Shown one piece after another: positions 12,546 to 25,744 of a stretch of 64,000 nucleotides of DNA. The DNA lies in NCBI GenBank assembly GCA_907163375.1, contig CAJQUW010005352.1, positions 1-64,000 of the forward strand, written 5' to 3'. Each line of letters opens with the position of its first letter. Position 1 is the stretch's first letter. The translations under genes and the position numbers were made by a program. The notes under the pieces are model-generated. The model did no database searches, was not told where the DNA came from, and worked only from the letters and a program-made list of their open reading frames with translations. This stretch comes from Prostheceraeus crozeri. Lineage: Eukaryota > Platyhelminthes > Polycladida > Euryleptidae.

Positions 12546-14444
12546 TATGACTGACCGAACTCATCACAGCACTAGAAAGTTTTAGAAGGTTTTACTGCAC
12601 AGTGTAGATTGTCTTGTAACTTACTTTCACAGTGTTAGAAAGTTTTATTGGAGACAGTTGTAAAATGTTTCCCTATTAGAAAATTCAAACTTCATGACTG
12701 TTAGATTCGCTTCATCAGGTTTACTAAAAGCAGTTTTCTACTGCAATGAGAGTTTAGAATGTTATATGAAAACAGTGTTCGCCACAGCACTAGAAAGTTT
12801 TTATCCTTAGTTGAGATCCGGACTGCAGTGTGTAAAATTTTTTATGTGACAGTCTTTTCACAAACGGTGAAGTGTAAATTCAGAGTGAATACATCTGTTA
12901 GGTAGTCATTAAATTTGGATGTGAAGTAAAGCGAATCTGTGTACCGAATGAATTGAATATTAGACAACGCATGCAAGTTTTTGACGACTTGAGTGGTTGA
13001 AACCAAGTCTAAGTTTAACATGTTGGATATAAAAGTGAGATGGATAGAAATAAGTGTTGAATGTTTTATAAAACCAGATGTTGTCACACACGTTGAGTGT
13101 GATTCCATGACATTGAATGGCGTCGGTCGTAAAGTCCATCATCCAAGGCTAGGCTCCTCTACGGTCGGATTTAGGGTTTTATATCACATGTGTTAACCAT
13201 TCGTGTAGAATACGTGAAGCACATGTTCGCTTAAACGCACATGTTGAAATAAGTTTGTAAGAAGTCTTTGACAGGTTGTTGTGAAACGCAGCGAACGTTG
13301 AAAAAAGTTTCATGAAATGTTTCTGCAGTCACACTCGTTAGCGTACCAGCTTTACTAAATGTGTTGTTTGCCTTTATCAAATTGAATGCGTGTGTAGACT
13401 GTTTTGTAAATAAAGACAGTGTTTTTGCACTCTGCATCGACAGCATACAAGTATAGACATAACAACCAGTAACGTTGTTAGTCGAATGCATATGAGACAG
13501 GAAACATTATGTGTGAGATAAAAATCAACCTGCTAGATGAAGTGAAACACAAAAGTGTCACAACTAGTTTACGGGAAATAAAGGAGAACTGTGACAACGT
13601 TTACACTCATCATAGACAGATGAACATACAAATCTGACATTCAAATGAAAGTCGTAAACATGAACTGCGGTGTAAGAAACTTTATGTCAACAACTTTATG
13701 TTGGTAAAACTTTCATAGATTGCAGGCGTGTTGAAAGCTGATATAAAGACCTGTAGAAACACATAAGTCTTAGTTCAACGACTCGACCCTTGAACTCACA
13801 CAATGAATACGTCTGTGTAGAAAACTCATTTGTAGGAAACAGCAATTTCTGTGTGAATGCAGACGATGTAAACATGACATTTAACATGGCTTGCAATAGT
13901 CAACATGCTGCCATTCAAAATGTTTATCATAAAACCTATCAGTGAAAAAAACCCTCCTGTGCCCACAAAGTATCATAAGTGCACTCTGTGACGCCTGTCT
14001 GTCGCATTAGCCCCTCAGCAGATAGAGTAGAACACAAAGATGAATTACAGCGCAGCCGGTGGGCGATCGTCTGTCGCGCTAGCCCCTCAGCAGATAGAGT
14101 AGAACACAAAGATGCATGCGCTCTCTCTCTGGCGCCCGTCTGTCACATAAAACAGAGAGCTATCGCATCTGTCCCAGGATTCCGGAACGTATCGTAGCAC
14201 CTGGCTGATTCCCACACAGCTCATTGCAATCGCGTCGAAGAGATTATCGTGGGCGTCTGAAAGGATTCTCACGTTGACAATTCGTTACTGTACACTGCGC
14301 GCGCGCGCAAGTCACCATTTGCTGTGAAAGCATGGACACTGCCGATTTTTTCAATTCTTCAATGTCTTGCTAGCCAGTCACAAAAATGTGTGAGAAACAT
14401 AAGGGAGACGTTCACACTCATTCATCAATTACAAGTCGTTTCAG

Positions 14445-14684
14445 GCAATGTCTTTCGATATCGCTTTCTTTGACATGAGTCGAACCCTTGAGCTCCGCTG
14501 TGGATGCAGGGTGAAGACGGTGAAAGTCTTTCTCCTGGCTGCTTTGCAGGCAGAGAAAGGCGAAGCAATTCGCTGCCCCGTCCATCTTATTCCAGATGAG
14601 CTTGTGGAGAACCTTTTATTTAGGGATGTGGCGCTAGAATATCTGGCGTTAATGAGAACTCAGCGTCCGGACTACTTCGAGTAA
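14445..14684 (+). CDS. short Cys-containing protein in core of element A
   Basis: 78 codons from ATG at 14448 to TAA. A polypyrimidine tract and AG directly precede it (TCGTTTCAG, then GCAATG), so the frame may be the last exon of a spliced gene. The sequence contains CGC, then RCPVH, a spacing that could bind a metal ion, and an acidic, leucine-rich tail. No family was recognised. It is the first frame inside the left arm and has no counterpart in the right arm. Confidence 0.45.
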   Translation, partial: AMSFDIAFFDMSRTLELRCGCRVKTVKVFLLAALQAEKGEAIRCPVHLIPDELVENLLFRDVALEYLALMRTQRPDYFE

Positions 14685-17640
14685 TCGAAGTATTTCATCG
14701 GTCCTTCCGTGGGCCCGGTCACCAATTCGTTGGAGGCCACCCTATTAACAAAGAAAAGTTACAGACTGTGCCACACACAAACACTAGATTCAAGGATCTC
14801 TATCTTTCTTATGAAATGAAGAAGCTCTTATTAAATTCATCTGATGAGAACTCAACTTTATGACAAGTGTTAAACTTGTCCAACACACATCTTCAAAGGT
14901 CTAACTGCCATGAAATCATCATGTTTAAAGTTGTAAGGCCCCTATGATAAGTAGCAAGGATCTTTTACATGATGTAAAATATAAACGTGTGTAGAGAGAG
15001 AGGTTTTGACCTGAAGTCATGAATTTGTTTCTTCATTACCCCTCAAATGGAAATAGTTAGAGTGGTGGAAGAATCATCAGAGCAACATGTTGTATAGTAA
15101 TGCAGGTAATGATAGCCACGGTTGGACTTACAGATTTAGCGTTTTATATAACATACATCAATGATAACTGTTGTTGTAGAGTGTATGCATGCATTTACTA
15201 ACTTAGCAATTGGTGAATGACATGGCTAAATTGGTAAAGTCCATCATCTAAGGGGTAGGGTTACCTACCGTTGGGTTTAGGGATTTAGGGCTTTGGATAA
15301 CACAAATGAACGATCTCTTTTAGTGTAGAATACGTGATGCATATGTTCGCTTTATAAAATGACTTTGAAGGCAAGACTTAATTTTCATAGTGAAAAGCCA
15401 GTTTTGATATCATTGATGAGAGATAGTTACATGCTCATTATGTTATACACTTTACATTTGATGTGGTCAGCTGAAAGGTGATTGATGCATGTTCAATAGA
15501 AGCGTTGTATGTAACTTAGTTATTGGAATCATAAGTGTGTAAAGAGTTAAAATATATATTAGTCAACGCAGGAAAGTTTCTTGTTATCCAATCTAGGAAT
15601 ATATGAACATCATTCATCAGTCAGTGTTGTATTTTAAAAGTCGTATGCTGACAGAGACATAAGTTTAATAAATTATACAGCAAAACTCCTAAATCCATAG
15701 GATAGGTGTCCCTGTGTTGAGATTTAAGGATTTAGCGTTTTAAAAGTGTAAGTTACATAGATAAATCACTAAGACCATAGATGGCATAGTCAAGCCTATG
15801 ACAAGACTTAGCGTTTTATATGATCCCTGTTAGTAATATCTGTTTGTGTAGAATGTGACTCAATGCGTTTAGTCAGATAATGTATCATCAATGTCATTCA
15901 CTTGGTTACATGATGAAGAAAGTGAGATAGAAGTGTAAACGAACTCATAAAGTTTAGAACACATAGTAGTAACATTGTAGGAATAAGTAAAGTGAAAGTT
16001 ATGTCGTATGAAATGAGTGATACAAGACTAGCTCACATTGAACTGAATTGTTAGTGTAGCAAAAAGCTGTATGGGTTTCAATAACATATCATGTACATAC
16101 TGTGTCGTTTTCTTTTCACATAAAGTTGGGCTTCAAACAGAGTGGATTGGCTTAGTAATAAAGTTACAACCATTTTATTGTTTGTAAAGTTTGGAATAAT
16201 ATCAGAATCATTTCAGTGCTTGCAAGTTAGGTAAAGTATAAAATAGTGTCACAAGCATTTCACTGTTTGTAACGTTAGAAATAAAGTTGATGTTTGTAAA
16301 GTTCGAAATCATGTTAGAATCCTTTCAGTGTTTGTAAGATAGGCGAAGTATAAAATAAAGTCGTGGCCATGTCACTGTTTGTAAGTTAGGAATCTTATCA
16401 GAATCATTTCAGTGTTAGTAAGATAGGTAAAGTATAAAATAGTGTCACAAGCATTTCACTGTTTGTAACGTTAGAAATAAAGTTGATGTTTCTAAAGTTT
16501 GAAATCATGTTAGAATCCTTTCAGTGTTTGTAAGATAGGCGAGGTATAAAATAAAGTCGTGGCCATGTCACTGTTTGTAAGTTAGGAATCTTATCAGAAT
16601 CATTTCAGTGTTAGTAAGATAGGTAAAGTATAAAATAGTGTCACAAGCATTTCACTGTTTGTAAAGTTAGAAATAAAGTTGATGTTTCTAAAGTTTGAAA
16701 TCATGTTAGAATCCTTTCAGTGTTTGTAAGATAGGCGAGGTATAAAATAAAGTCGTGGCCATGTCACTGTTTGTAAGTTAGGAATCTTATCAGAATCATT
16801 TCAGTGTTAGTAAGATAGATGAAGTATAAAATAATGTCACAAGCATTTCACTGTTTGTAACGTTAGAAATAAAGTTGATGTTTGTTAAGTTTGAAATCAT
16901 GCTAGAATCCTTTCAGTATGTGTAAGATAGGGGACGTATAATATAATGTTAAAATCCTTTCAGCATTTGTAACGTTAGAAATAAAGTTGATGTGTGAGAA
17001 CTGTATTCCAGTCATGGTTTAAGTGACAATGTGTGTGCGTGTGTGTGAGAGATTGAGTTCAACGTCATTGAGAGATATAGCTTCATGCGCTGCGTAAACG
17101 AACACTTTATAAGACGACGCGAGTCCGGTGAAAGCTTATACACTTGTACAAACACATAAAATTGAAATGTCATGGGAATGCAGTATTGAACTTTACAAGC
17201 ATCCTTCGAATGAACCATTGAATCAAGCCTCTTTGAAAGTGAGCATGATTTAAGAAAACATTCAAATGATGTGAAGCCCCTAAGTATCATTGTGAGCATC
17301 TGTACGTTTATCATTCCATGTATTTTATCACACACTAGGAACTATTCAATCTTTTCATCTTCGGATACATTCAGTTCACTTGAGGGTCATACAAACTTGC
17401 CACTCAGGATAAAGAGATCGCCGTCACAAAGCGTGAGCCGAGCGTCATTTCCCTTCCGTCACAACGAAGCGAGAATGTCAATTTATGGCAATCTTGACTC
17501 CCTTCGTCAGTCAGGAAAATTAGAGGTTGAGATTCCAAATATGGCGAGATGAAATCGTTTGAAGGAGACATGACCAAATTTGGACATTGGCATATTCTGT
17601 CTTTGTGAGAGAGAAGTGTGTAAGGCGCTTCTCCCTACCC
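14685..17640. other. non-coding core of element A with 196-bp tandem repeats
   Basis: AT-rich sequence without a convincing gene. From about 16130 to 16990 it holds roughly 3.5 copies of a 196-bp unit (the box TCGTGGCCATGTCACTG recurs at 16361, 16557 and 16753). Related units occur again at about 20450-20970. A block at 15975-16110 reappears at 19575-19700, so the zinc/coiled-coil gene is flanked by direct duplications. Confidence 0.65.
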
Positions 17641-17669
17641 AATGTCACTCCTGTTTCCTCCTTTCAACG

Positions 17670-17875
17670 GTGAGTCGTCTGACGTTTGCTATGAAACGTT
17701 CTAAGTTACAGATTTAAAGTCAGATCTTACAGGCATCACTGATACACTTTCTAACACTAGGGTCTTAAGGTTAGGGCCATCATTGTCTGTCCTATGCCAT
17801 TTATTATAAACATGTTTCTGATAAACAATGCTTTCTTGTGAGAACTGCAGTAAATAACTAACTTTTATCTTGCAG
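17670..17875 (+). promoter_or_regulatory. candidate 5' leader intron of the zinc/coiled-coil gene
   Basis: A donor TCAACG/GTGAGTCGTCT at 17670 and an acceptor TTATCTTGCAG at 17875 sit just ahead of the ATG at 17883. Element B has nearly the same donor (TCAACG/GTAAGTCGTCT at 32489) and an acceptor just before the homologous ATG. The shared arrangement supports a spliced untranslated leader. Confidence 0.55.
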
Positions 17876-17882
17876 TTTGAAC

Positions 17883-19282
17883 ATGGTTTTATCGAAGTCT
17901 TCGCGCTACAGCGTCACAAGATGTTCATGCGATAAAGTATACAGTGGGACCGAACACAAAAAGCACTTGAGACAGGTGGAACACATTGGGGAGCATAAGA
18001 AGGTCCTTGAAAAAAAGACCTGTGTCCATCATGCTGTGGAAGCAGACTCTGACTTTGTCGAATTTAGGAAAAAACATGACCAGTGTTCTAGTGCGTCTAT
18101 TTCTAACTGCCCTTCAAAAAGTGGTTTGATGACTTGTATAGACGAAGGCAGGAGGAGAGGGCGGCTGTAAGACACATTGTCGACTTGGATGATGATGGCA
18201 GCGATCATTTCCTCAGCGATACTAGCAGCAGTGAGGAGGAAGGGGAAGTACGGGAGGTGAGAGCCGTTTTCATGAGTGGTAAACAGGAATCTGAACATGT
18301 ATCTGAGCACGCATCTGAACATGTAGAGGAGCCACTTAACACTTCTACGCCAAAGAAAGGCGGTATACGCGAGCAAACAAGAGCTCTAGATAGAGATGAG
18401 TTGAAGGCAAAAGCATCACAGCAAGCCCATTACATGCTGCTCAAAGATCGCTATGAGACCATGAATAGACAAAATAAAGAGATGGTGCAGGACATAGCCA
18501 AACTAGAAATTAAAGTGGGAACGGTGAAACTCTTACAGGAGGAAGTATTACAGCTGCAGAAGAGAGAGGAAACATTAATGAAAGAGAGGCGGGAATGGAA
18601 GGAGAAGGAGATGGCTTATGAGGAGGTAGTATCCGAGTTGAATTATCAGAGGGAGGCGGTTACCAGACTTGGTGTGATAGAGAGGAACTGTCAAGGGATG
18701 AGAGAAGAAAATCATGAGCTGAAGAGGAGACTTAGTCAGGCTGAAGATATCAACAAGGAAATGAAGAGAATACACGTAGAGGTACACCTGCCAATCTACA
18801 GAAACCAAGTATGTGACGTGCCTACTGTTACAGATGATTTAAACACCACGCAGGAGTGCTACGAGGGAGGTGGGGTCACCTGCATTCATATCAGTATGGA
18901 GGTAGACGGTCGACTGCATGATTTTTCAGTGAGAAAAGTGAAGAGGAAAATTCCTAGTAAGTTACTCGAACGTCATTGTCTCTCAATCAACTCTAACACT
19001 ATTTTTCATTCTTGCAGAGATCTTCGAGCAACAGTAGAGAGGAGTCGGAGAACGCCACAAACAGCCTTCATGAGGCTAGTGAATGTTCCAAACAGCCTTC
19101 ATGAGGCTACCCATAATGAGGCCGGAAAGTGTTTTCACTTTCTGACGGTTCCAAGCCCGTTGAACTCAGAGGATGGGTTGAAAATTGATGAAAGGGATGA
19201 AAGGATGGCCACTCACACGCCAAACGTATACAGATATCAAATTTCTATCTTCATTAGTTTGCAATCTCTCTTCACAGTGTGA
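17883..19282 (+). pseudogene. zinc/coiled-coil protein of element A (about one break)
   Basis: The N-terminal part has a Cys/His pattern: TRCSC, then HKKHL, KKTCVHH and KHDQC. It is followed by an acidic stretch, a long charged coiled coil (many E/K/L heptads) and a C-terminal block VHLPIYR, QECYEGG, CIHISMEVDG, RKIPSK. The same order and key residues occur in the element-B protein at 33160-34308, so the two are homologues. A GT-AG intron near 18955-19018 probably changes the last residues. No known family was recognised; dimerisation and nucleic-acid binding are guesses from the motifs. As the largest gene kept by element A, it may serve mobilisation, replication or control of expression. 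Confidence 0.65.
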
Positions 19283-21238
19283 TACAAACACTCATCTTCA
19301 GCGAGCTAAGAATGAATAATCAAAGTCTCCATTAAACTAGAGTGATGAAGTAACTCATCTATGTTACTAGACATGAAGACATCAAATGTTACTCGTGTAA
19401 ACTGAAATAACAACTGAAGCATCTTAGGTTCTCATAACCTTCTCACACCTGAGTAACAGGAATTTACAAGTCTCGATCATGTACATGAATGCGATACAAT
19501 TCACAACAGTCATTGCACAGTCATTAGAGTGTTAGAATACATGGTAGGGATTGTGTTGAGACCACTACAGTAACATTGTTGGAATAATTAAAGTGAAAAG
19601 TTGTGTTACATGAAATGAGTGATGCAAGATTAGCCCACATTGAAATGAATTGGTAGTCTAACAAGCAAGCTGTGTGGGATTCAGCATATGTTTGAAGACA
19701 AGCGCTGTTAAAGGGTTTTGAGATGATGTGAATTTTATCACATCATGTTCATGGATGTAACAGAATGAATGTCTCTACTGGTTGAGTGTATAAGATAGAA
19801 CACATATCATACATAGTTGTTGTATGTAAATTAGAGGTTCATATTCGATGAAACCAAAGATTGAGATTGCAAAGTTTAATGAATAGGTAGTGTAATTAAC
19901 TGTTTGAATCAGTGACATAGTTAAAAGAAACAACAATAGCATATCGAGACAGTATCATATAGCATCAGGGCATTCGGTTTATTCATGTAAAAGTTAGATA
20001 GAAGCAACTTGTTGATGCAGCATGACACCATGAGTGCGAAACCAGGAATAACATGCTATGACTGGAGCATCCGTTGAAATTGATTGTATGTCAGCTGTAC
20101 ATGAAAAGTTATTTCCAAAAGCTTGACATGGACACATTAAGAGTTAAGTCACTGCAAGCCTTTCATATTGATGAGCATGTAGTCACGCATGATAGAAAAA
20201 TTACTGATGTCATAAATGTGGGAATCAGTGCATGTTTAGAGTCAGGTACTGCTAGTTGTTTCATGATAGTATTTGATATCGAAGATTTAATGTAATGTAT
20301 CACATGTCAATAGATTTCAGGTGTAATAGAATAAATGTCGTTGCAGGTTTTGAGCGTATAGGATAGAGGACATGAAGTGAATTGGTAGTATAACAAAAAA
20401 GCTGTGTGGGTTTCAATAACATATCGTGGTCATACTGTGTCGTTTTCTTGTCGTTTCAATAGAGTGGATTGACTTAGTAATACAGTTACAACCACTTTAC
20501 TGTTTGTAAAGTTAGAAATAAAGTGATCACCATGTCGCTGTTGGTAAGATAGGTGATATATAAATGAAGTCAGATTCACTTCACTGTTTGTAACGTTAGA
20601 AATATATAGATGACGTTTGCAAAGTTAGAAATAAAGTTATAACCATGTCGCTGTATGTAAGATAGGTGAAATATAAATGAATTCAGATTCACTTCACTGT
20701 TTGCAACGTTAAAACTAAAGTTGATGTTTGTAAAGTTTGAAATCATGTTAGAATCCTTTCAGGGAATGTAAGATAGGCGAAGTATAAAATAAAGTCAAGA
20801 CCATGTCACTGTTTGTAAAGTTTGAAATCATGTTAGAATCATTTCAGTGTTTGCAAGTTAGGTAAAGTATAAAATAGTGTCACAAGAATTTCACTGTTTG
20901 TAACGTTAGAAATAAAGTTGATGTTTGTAAAGTTTGAAATCATGTTAGAATCCTTTCAGTGTTTGCAAAGTTAGAGATAATAGGTTTAATAAGTGCGTTA
21001 GAGAGTTGACTGTACTGAGATGTAAGGATTAGGTCACATTAGAATTCAAGTGATTGAATGTCATCTTAATGAAGATAGAAATGTGTTTGTGGCTGCATGT
21101 GGTGCAAGAGTGTCCTCCCATTTCATTCCATTCATCATATATCCTTCCCCTCTGCATTCCATATCCGAAGATATGTGGCGGGCTTGGGACCGCTTTAGCT
21201 GCATTAGAAGGAAGTTCTTATAAGAAGTCATCACGCAT
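19283..21238. other. non-coding core of element A, right part
   Basis: AT-rich, without a convincing gene. It repeats themes of the left core: a direct copy of the 15975-16110 block at 19575-19700, and at 20450-20970 diverged units related to the 196-bp repeat. Near 21090-21150 the box AGAGTGTCCTCCCATTTCATT resembles boxes in the arms (about 11460 and 24590) and in element B (about 34815). Confidence 0.6.
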
Positions 21239-21713
21239 TCACGAGGAAATGTGGTGAAACAGTGTGCTGTATGTGTGCATAATGGTTTTATGAACTAAAG
21301 AACGCCCATCACTCACTCCATCACTGAAAGAAAACATGAACGAGTTGAGAGAACAGCCATTCGTATGCATGTGTAAAATTCTTACTTCATCATCCGATAT
21401 CACAATGACATCCACACTTTCCATGTCCTCACTTTCCATGTTATCACTTTCGACCGTCTCGCTCTCGCTTGTTGCCATCTCGGCCTCGCTCCCTACCGTC
21501 TCGGCGTCACTTGCCACCGTCTCGGCATCACTTACTTGCCTCCATCTCAGCCTCTTCTCCCACTCGTCGACTCAAATCTTCCTGTAGGGTGAAGTAAGAA
21601 TAGTACTTCATGAATTCCACAGTGATATCCTCACCATAGATATCACTGTGGAATTCTTCACCGCGGTGTATGATACGAAAAGGTATCACGCATGCTATTG
21701 GCTTCTCAGACAT
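21239..21713 (-). CDS. acidic protein of element A with SUMO-interaction-like motif
   Basis: A minus-strand frame starts at ATG 21713 (MSEKPIACVIPFRII), about 30 bp downstream of a TATA-like ATATAAAG at 21744-21751. Downstream on the same strand is a highly acidic Glu/Ser-rich repeat segment (ETVESDNMESEDMESVD) ending VIVISDDE. Hydrophobic V/I residues followed by acids are the hallmark of a SUMO-interacting motif. The segment is read in more than one frame, so its exact boundaries are uncertain. Element B has an acidic minus-strand gene in a comparable place (35121-35570), but the similarity is weak. Confidence 0.45.
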
Positions 21714-23519
21714 GATTATGATAGTAAAATGCAAGAGACTCTGCTTTATATGAGAATGATACAGCCTTTCAAATGTCTGGTTCGTGCAATCATATTGCAC
21801 TAAACGTATGGTTGGAGGAAGAAAGGGGAAGACATATTTTCATTGACTGCCACCCTCAACCACTCAACAAATTTAGATGCATTTATCACATGAATCTCCC
21901 TTCCGGGACGATAGCAATGAGCTGTGTGGGAATCAGCCAGGTGCTACGATACGTTCCTGCATCCGGGGACAGATGTGATAGCTCTCTGTTTCATGTGACA
22001 GACGGGCGCCAGAGAGAGCGCGTACATCTTTGTGCTCTACTCTATCTGCTGAGGGGCTAGCGAGACAAACAGGCGTCACAGAGTGCACTTATGATTCTTT
22101 GTGGGCACAGGAGGGGTTTTTTCACTGATAGGTTTTATGATAAACATTTTGAATGGAAGCATGTTGACTATTGCAAGCCATGTTAAATGTCATGTTTACA
22201 TCGTCTGCATTCGCACAGAAATTGCTGTTTCCTACAAATGAGTTTTCTGCACAGACGTATTCATTGTGTGAGTTCAAGGGTCGAGTCGTTGAACTAAGAC
22301 TTATGTGTTTCTACAGGTCTTTATATCAGCTTTCAACACGCCTGCAATCTATGAAAGTTTTACCAACATAAAGTTGTTGACATAAAGTTTCTTACACCGC
22401 AGTTCATGTTTACGACTTTCATTTGAATGTCAGATTTGTATGTTCATCTGTCTATGATGAGTGTAAACGTTGTCACAGTTCTCCTTTATTTCCCGTAAAC
22501 TAGTTGTGACACTTTTGTGTTTCACTTCATCTAGCAGGTTGATTTTTATCTCACACATAATGTTTCCTGTCTCATATGCATTCGACTAACAACGTTACTG
22601 GTTGTTATGTCTATACTTGTATGCTGTCGATGCAGAGTGCAAAAACACTGTCTTTATTTACAAAACAGTCTACACACGCATTCAATTTGATAAAGGCAAA
22701 CAACACATTTAGTAAAGCTGGTACGCTAACGAGTGTGACTGCAGAAACATTTCATGAAACTTTTTTCAACGTTCGCTGCGTTTCACAACAACCTGTCAAA
22801 GACTTCTTACAAACTTATTTCAACATGTGCGTTTAAGCGAACATGTGCTTCACGTATTCTGCACGAATGGTTAACACATGTGATATAAAACCCTAAATCC
22901 GACCGTAGAGGAGCCTAGCCTTGGATGATGGACTTTACGACCGACGCCATTCAATGTCATGGAATCACACTCAACGTGTGTGACAACATCTGGTTTTATA
23001 AAACATTCAACACTTATTTCTATCCATCTCACTTTTATATCCAACATGTTAAACTTAGACTTGGTTTCAACCACTCAAGTCGTCAAAAACTTGCATGCGT
23101 TGTCTAATATTCAATTCATTCGGTACACAGATTCGCTTTACTTCACATCCAAATTTAATGACTACCTAACAGATGTATTCACTCTGAATTTACACTTCAC
23201 CGTTTGTGAAAAGACTGTCACATAAAAAATTTTACACACTGCAGTCCGGATCTCAACTAAGGATAAAAACTTTCTAGTGCTGTGGCGAACACTGTTTTCA
23301 TATAACATTCTAAACTCTCATTGCAGTAGAAAACTGCTTTTAGTAAACCTGATGAAGCGAATCTAACAGTCATGAAGTTTGAATTTTCTAATAGGGAAAC
23401 ATTTTACAACTGTCTCCAATAAAACTTTCTAACACTGTGAAAGTAAGTTACAAGACAATCTACACTGTGCAGTAAAACCTTCTAAAACTTTCTAGTGCTG
23501 TGATGAGTTCGGTCAGTCA

Positions 23520-24480
23520 TACAACGTCAATGATTAAACTTTATTTTCACAAACATGCGTCGCGGTAAATTATTTGACTACACTAACTTTGCAAACCATG
23601 ACACACTTTCTGACTAGACTTACGAATACAACGTCAATCATCAAACTTTTCTAACTATACATCAACCTGTGCTGCAGTAAAACCTTTGTACAACATGATA
23701 AAGTTTCTGACTAGACTTACAAATAAAACGTTGATGATCAAACTTTCTAACTATACATCAACCTGTGTTGCAATAAAACTTTTGTACAACATGATAAAGT
23801 TTCTGACTACACCAACTTTGCTTTTACAAACCATGATACACTTTGTGACTAGACTTACGAATACAACATCAATGATCAAACTTTACTTTTACAAACGTGT
23901 GTCACAGTAAAACTACTTGACTACACTAACTTTGCAAACCATGATACACTTTCTGACTAGACTTACGAATACAACGTCAATGATCAAATTTTCTAACTAT
24001 ACATCAACCTGTGCTGCAGTAAAACCTTTGTACAACATGATGAAGTTTCTGACTAGACTTACGAATAAACGTCATGATCAAACTTTCTAACTATACATCA
24101 ACCTGTGTTGCAATAAAAATATTTGACTATACTAAACTTTGCTTTTACAAACCATGATACACTTTCTGATGACACTCACGAATACAACTTCAATAATCAA
24201 ACTTTCGAACTATACATCAACCTGTGTTGCAATAAAACTTTTGCAAACCATGATACACTTTCTGACCTTTACTTTTACAAACATGTGTCGTAGTAAAACT
24301 AGTTGACTACACTAACGATAACATTTTATGACATGTGTGTTTCATAAAACACCATGATCAAACCTTTCTAACGATACATCAACCTGCGTTGCAATAGAAC
24401 TTTTGCAAACCATGATACACTGTCTGACTAGACTTGCGAATAAACTTTCAATGATCAAACTTTCTAACTATACATCATCC
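23520..24480 (-). repeat. minisatellite in right arm
   Basis: Inverted twin of the array at 11590-12545, with the same unit boxes and the same order of variants. Confidence 0.8.
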
Positions 24481-25709
24481 TGAGTAGCAGTAAAATTTTT
24501 GTACAACATGATAAAGTTTCTGACGACACTGACAAGAGCTTGTTCACTAGCGAAGAGAAAAGTCTGTGATGTGTTGCGTGTGGCGCATGAATGTCCTCCC
24601 TTCATTCCTTCATCATTTCGTCTCCGTGATAGAGACAAGAAGAACTGGTGGTTCATTCTCGCATGTTTGGCCAACTGTCGGGAGACAAGTGCAATGGAGA
24701 TTTTATGAGGTAACCTGTGGCAGATAGCTAAATGTCGCCCTGGCGGTCAGAGTACCACGTTGAGACGAAAAATTGCAAACATGACGCAGAGAGGTTTCAC
24801 AAGGATTACCATTGCCCACGTCCCGTGCAGTACTCATCGCTACGGACTTCACCACTGTCTCGAAAGAACGCCCGCCCACAGGAAGTATCACACCGAAAAT
24901 CTCCGTGACTTGCACCGTCCATGACTTGATCGCCAGACATGAAAACCGGTGGAGTTGGTAAGAGGTTGGCAAACTTTGATCAGCTTGATAGCAAGCCGTA
25001 GAGAGCTTGATTCACCAGTGTTTTGCAATGGAGATGTTTAGAGGCCACCCATGACAAGATAGCTAAGACTCAACCGATTGGCGTTCAAAGTGCTACGTTG
25101 AGAACTGTGTCAAATGCCCAACATGAGACATGAGTTGCCCCAGCGGTTTCGGTCTTAACTATGACACACTCCCTTGCCACACTTATCACTACGGCATCGT
25201 CCGCCGTCCCGAAGGAACACCCTGTCAGTGGAATATTAAAGCAAAACTCTCCGTGTCTTGCTCGCTTTCAGTGAAAAGCTGCTTATACCATGAGAAGACT
25301 GGCTCACTAAAAATCATCTACTTGACTTCAGCAGGGTCGAACACCCCAGAAAACCTCCAAAACTAGTGAATTTACATTTTTCAACTTTTTAGCACTACTT
25401 ATGAAATTTTATAAGTAGTCTATCACTTAGAGCAGGTCAATAGCAACCGAACCTTTTTTGAATCAAGTCAAACGGACTTGTAGAAGCAAAGTTACAAGCC
25501 TTTAAAGTTTTGGAGTCTTTTATGGCCTGGAGACGAAGGCCATCTCCTGGCGAACCTCTAAGTCTGACGGCTTAGCAATGAAATTTTCTAAGTCGGTTTC
25601 TTACAGAAACCCGGAATTTGGAATGTCCGAAGCTATCATCGGAGCTCCAGAGTTCACCTACCCCAACCCAGTCGGGAGGAGAACTGATTTCCACAAGCCG
25701 AGTTTCCAC

Positions 25710-25744
25710 TTATATAGTGTGTGGCGATCAGCTGATGACGTAAT
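25710..25744 (-). promoter_or_regulatory. mirrored arm promoter module
   Basis: Reverse complement of the CRE-like/E-box/TATA module at 10324-10358, pointing left into the core of element A. Having one module in each arm gives the element two convergent promoters. Confidence 0.65.

Larger units (their letters stand above)
9101..14232 (+). repeat. left inverted arm of element A
   Basis: Matches the reverse complement of 21909-27285 along its whole length. Several stretches of 60-90 codons read identically or with a single substitution in both arms. The outermost 1.5 kb holds diverged ~318-bp units, each with a C7-9 run before TC(T/C)GG. Then come the promoter module, a stretch shared with element B, and an internal minisatellite (11.6-12.5 kb). 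The inner end is at about 14232. The long frames read across it (for example at 9561-10007) are by-products of the repeats, not genes. Confidence 0.85.

Noticed and set aside
17271-17552. 93-codon plus-strand frame with a hydrophobic start ahead of the zinc/coiled-coil gene
   Set aside because: It looks like a signal peptide at first, but it lies in the probable promoter region, has no homologue in element B and overlaps an equally open frame on the other strand.
20074-20295. 73-codon frame in the right core of element A
   Set aside because: It lies within AT-rich repeat-like sequence, with no start context, splice signal or counterpart elsewhere.
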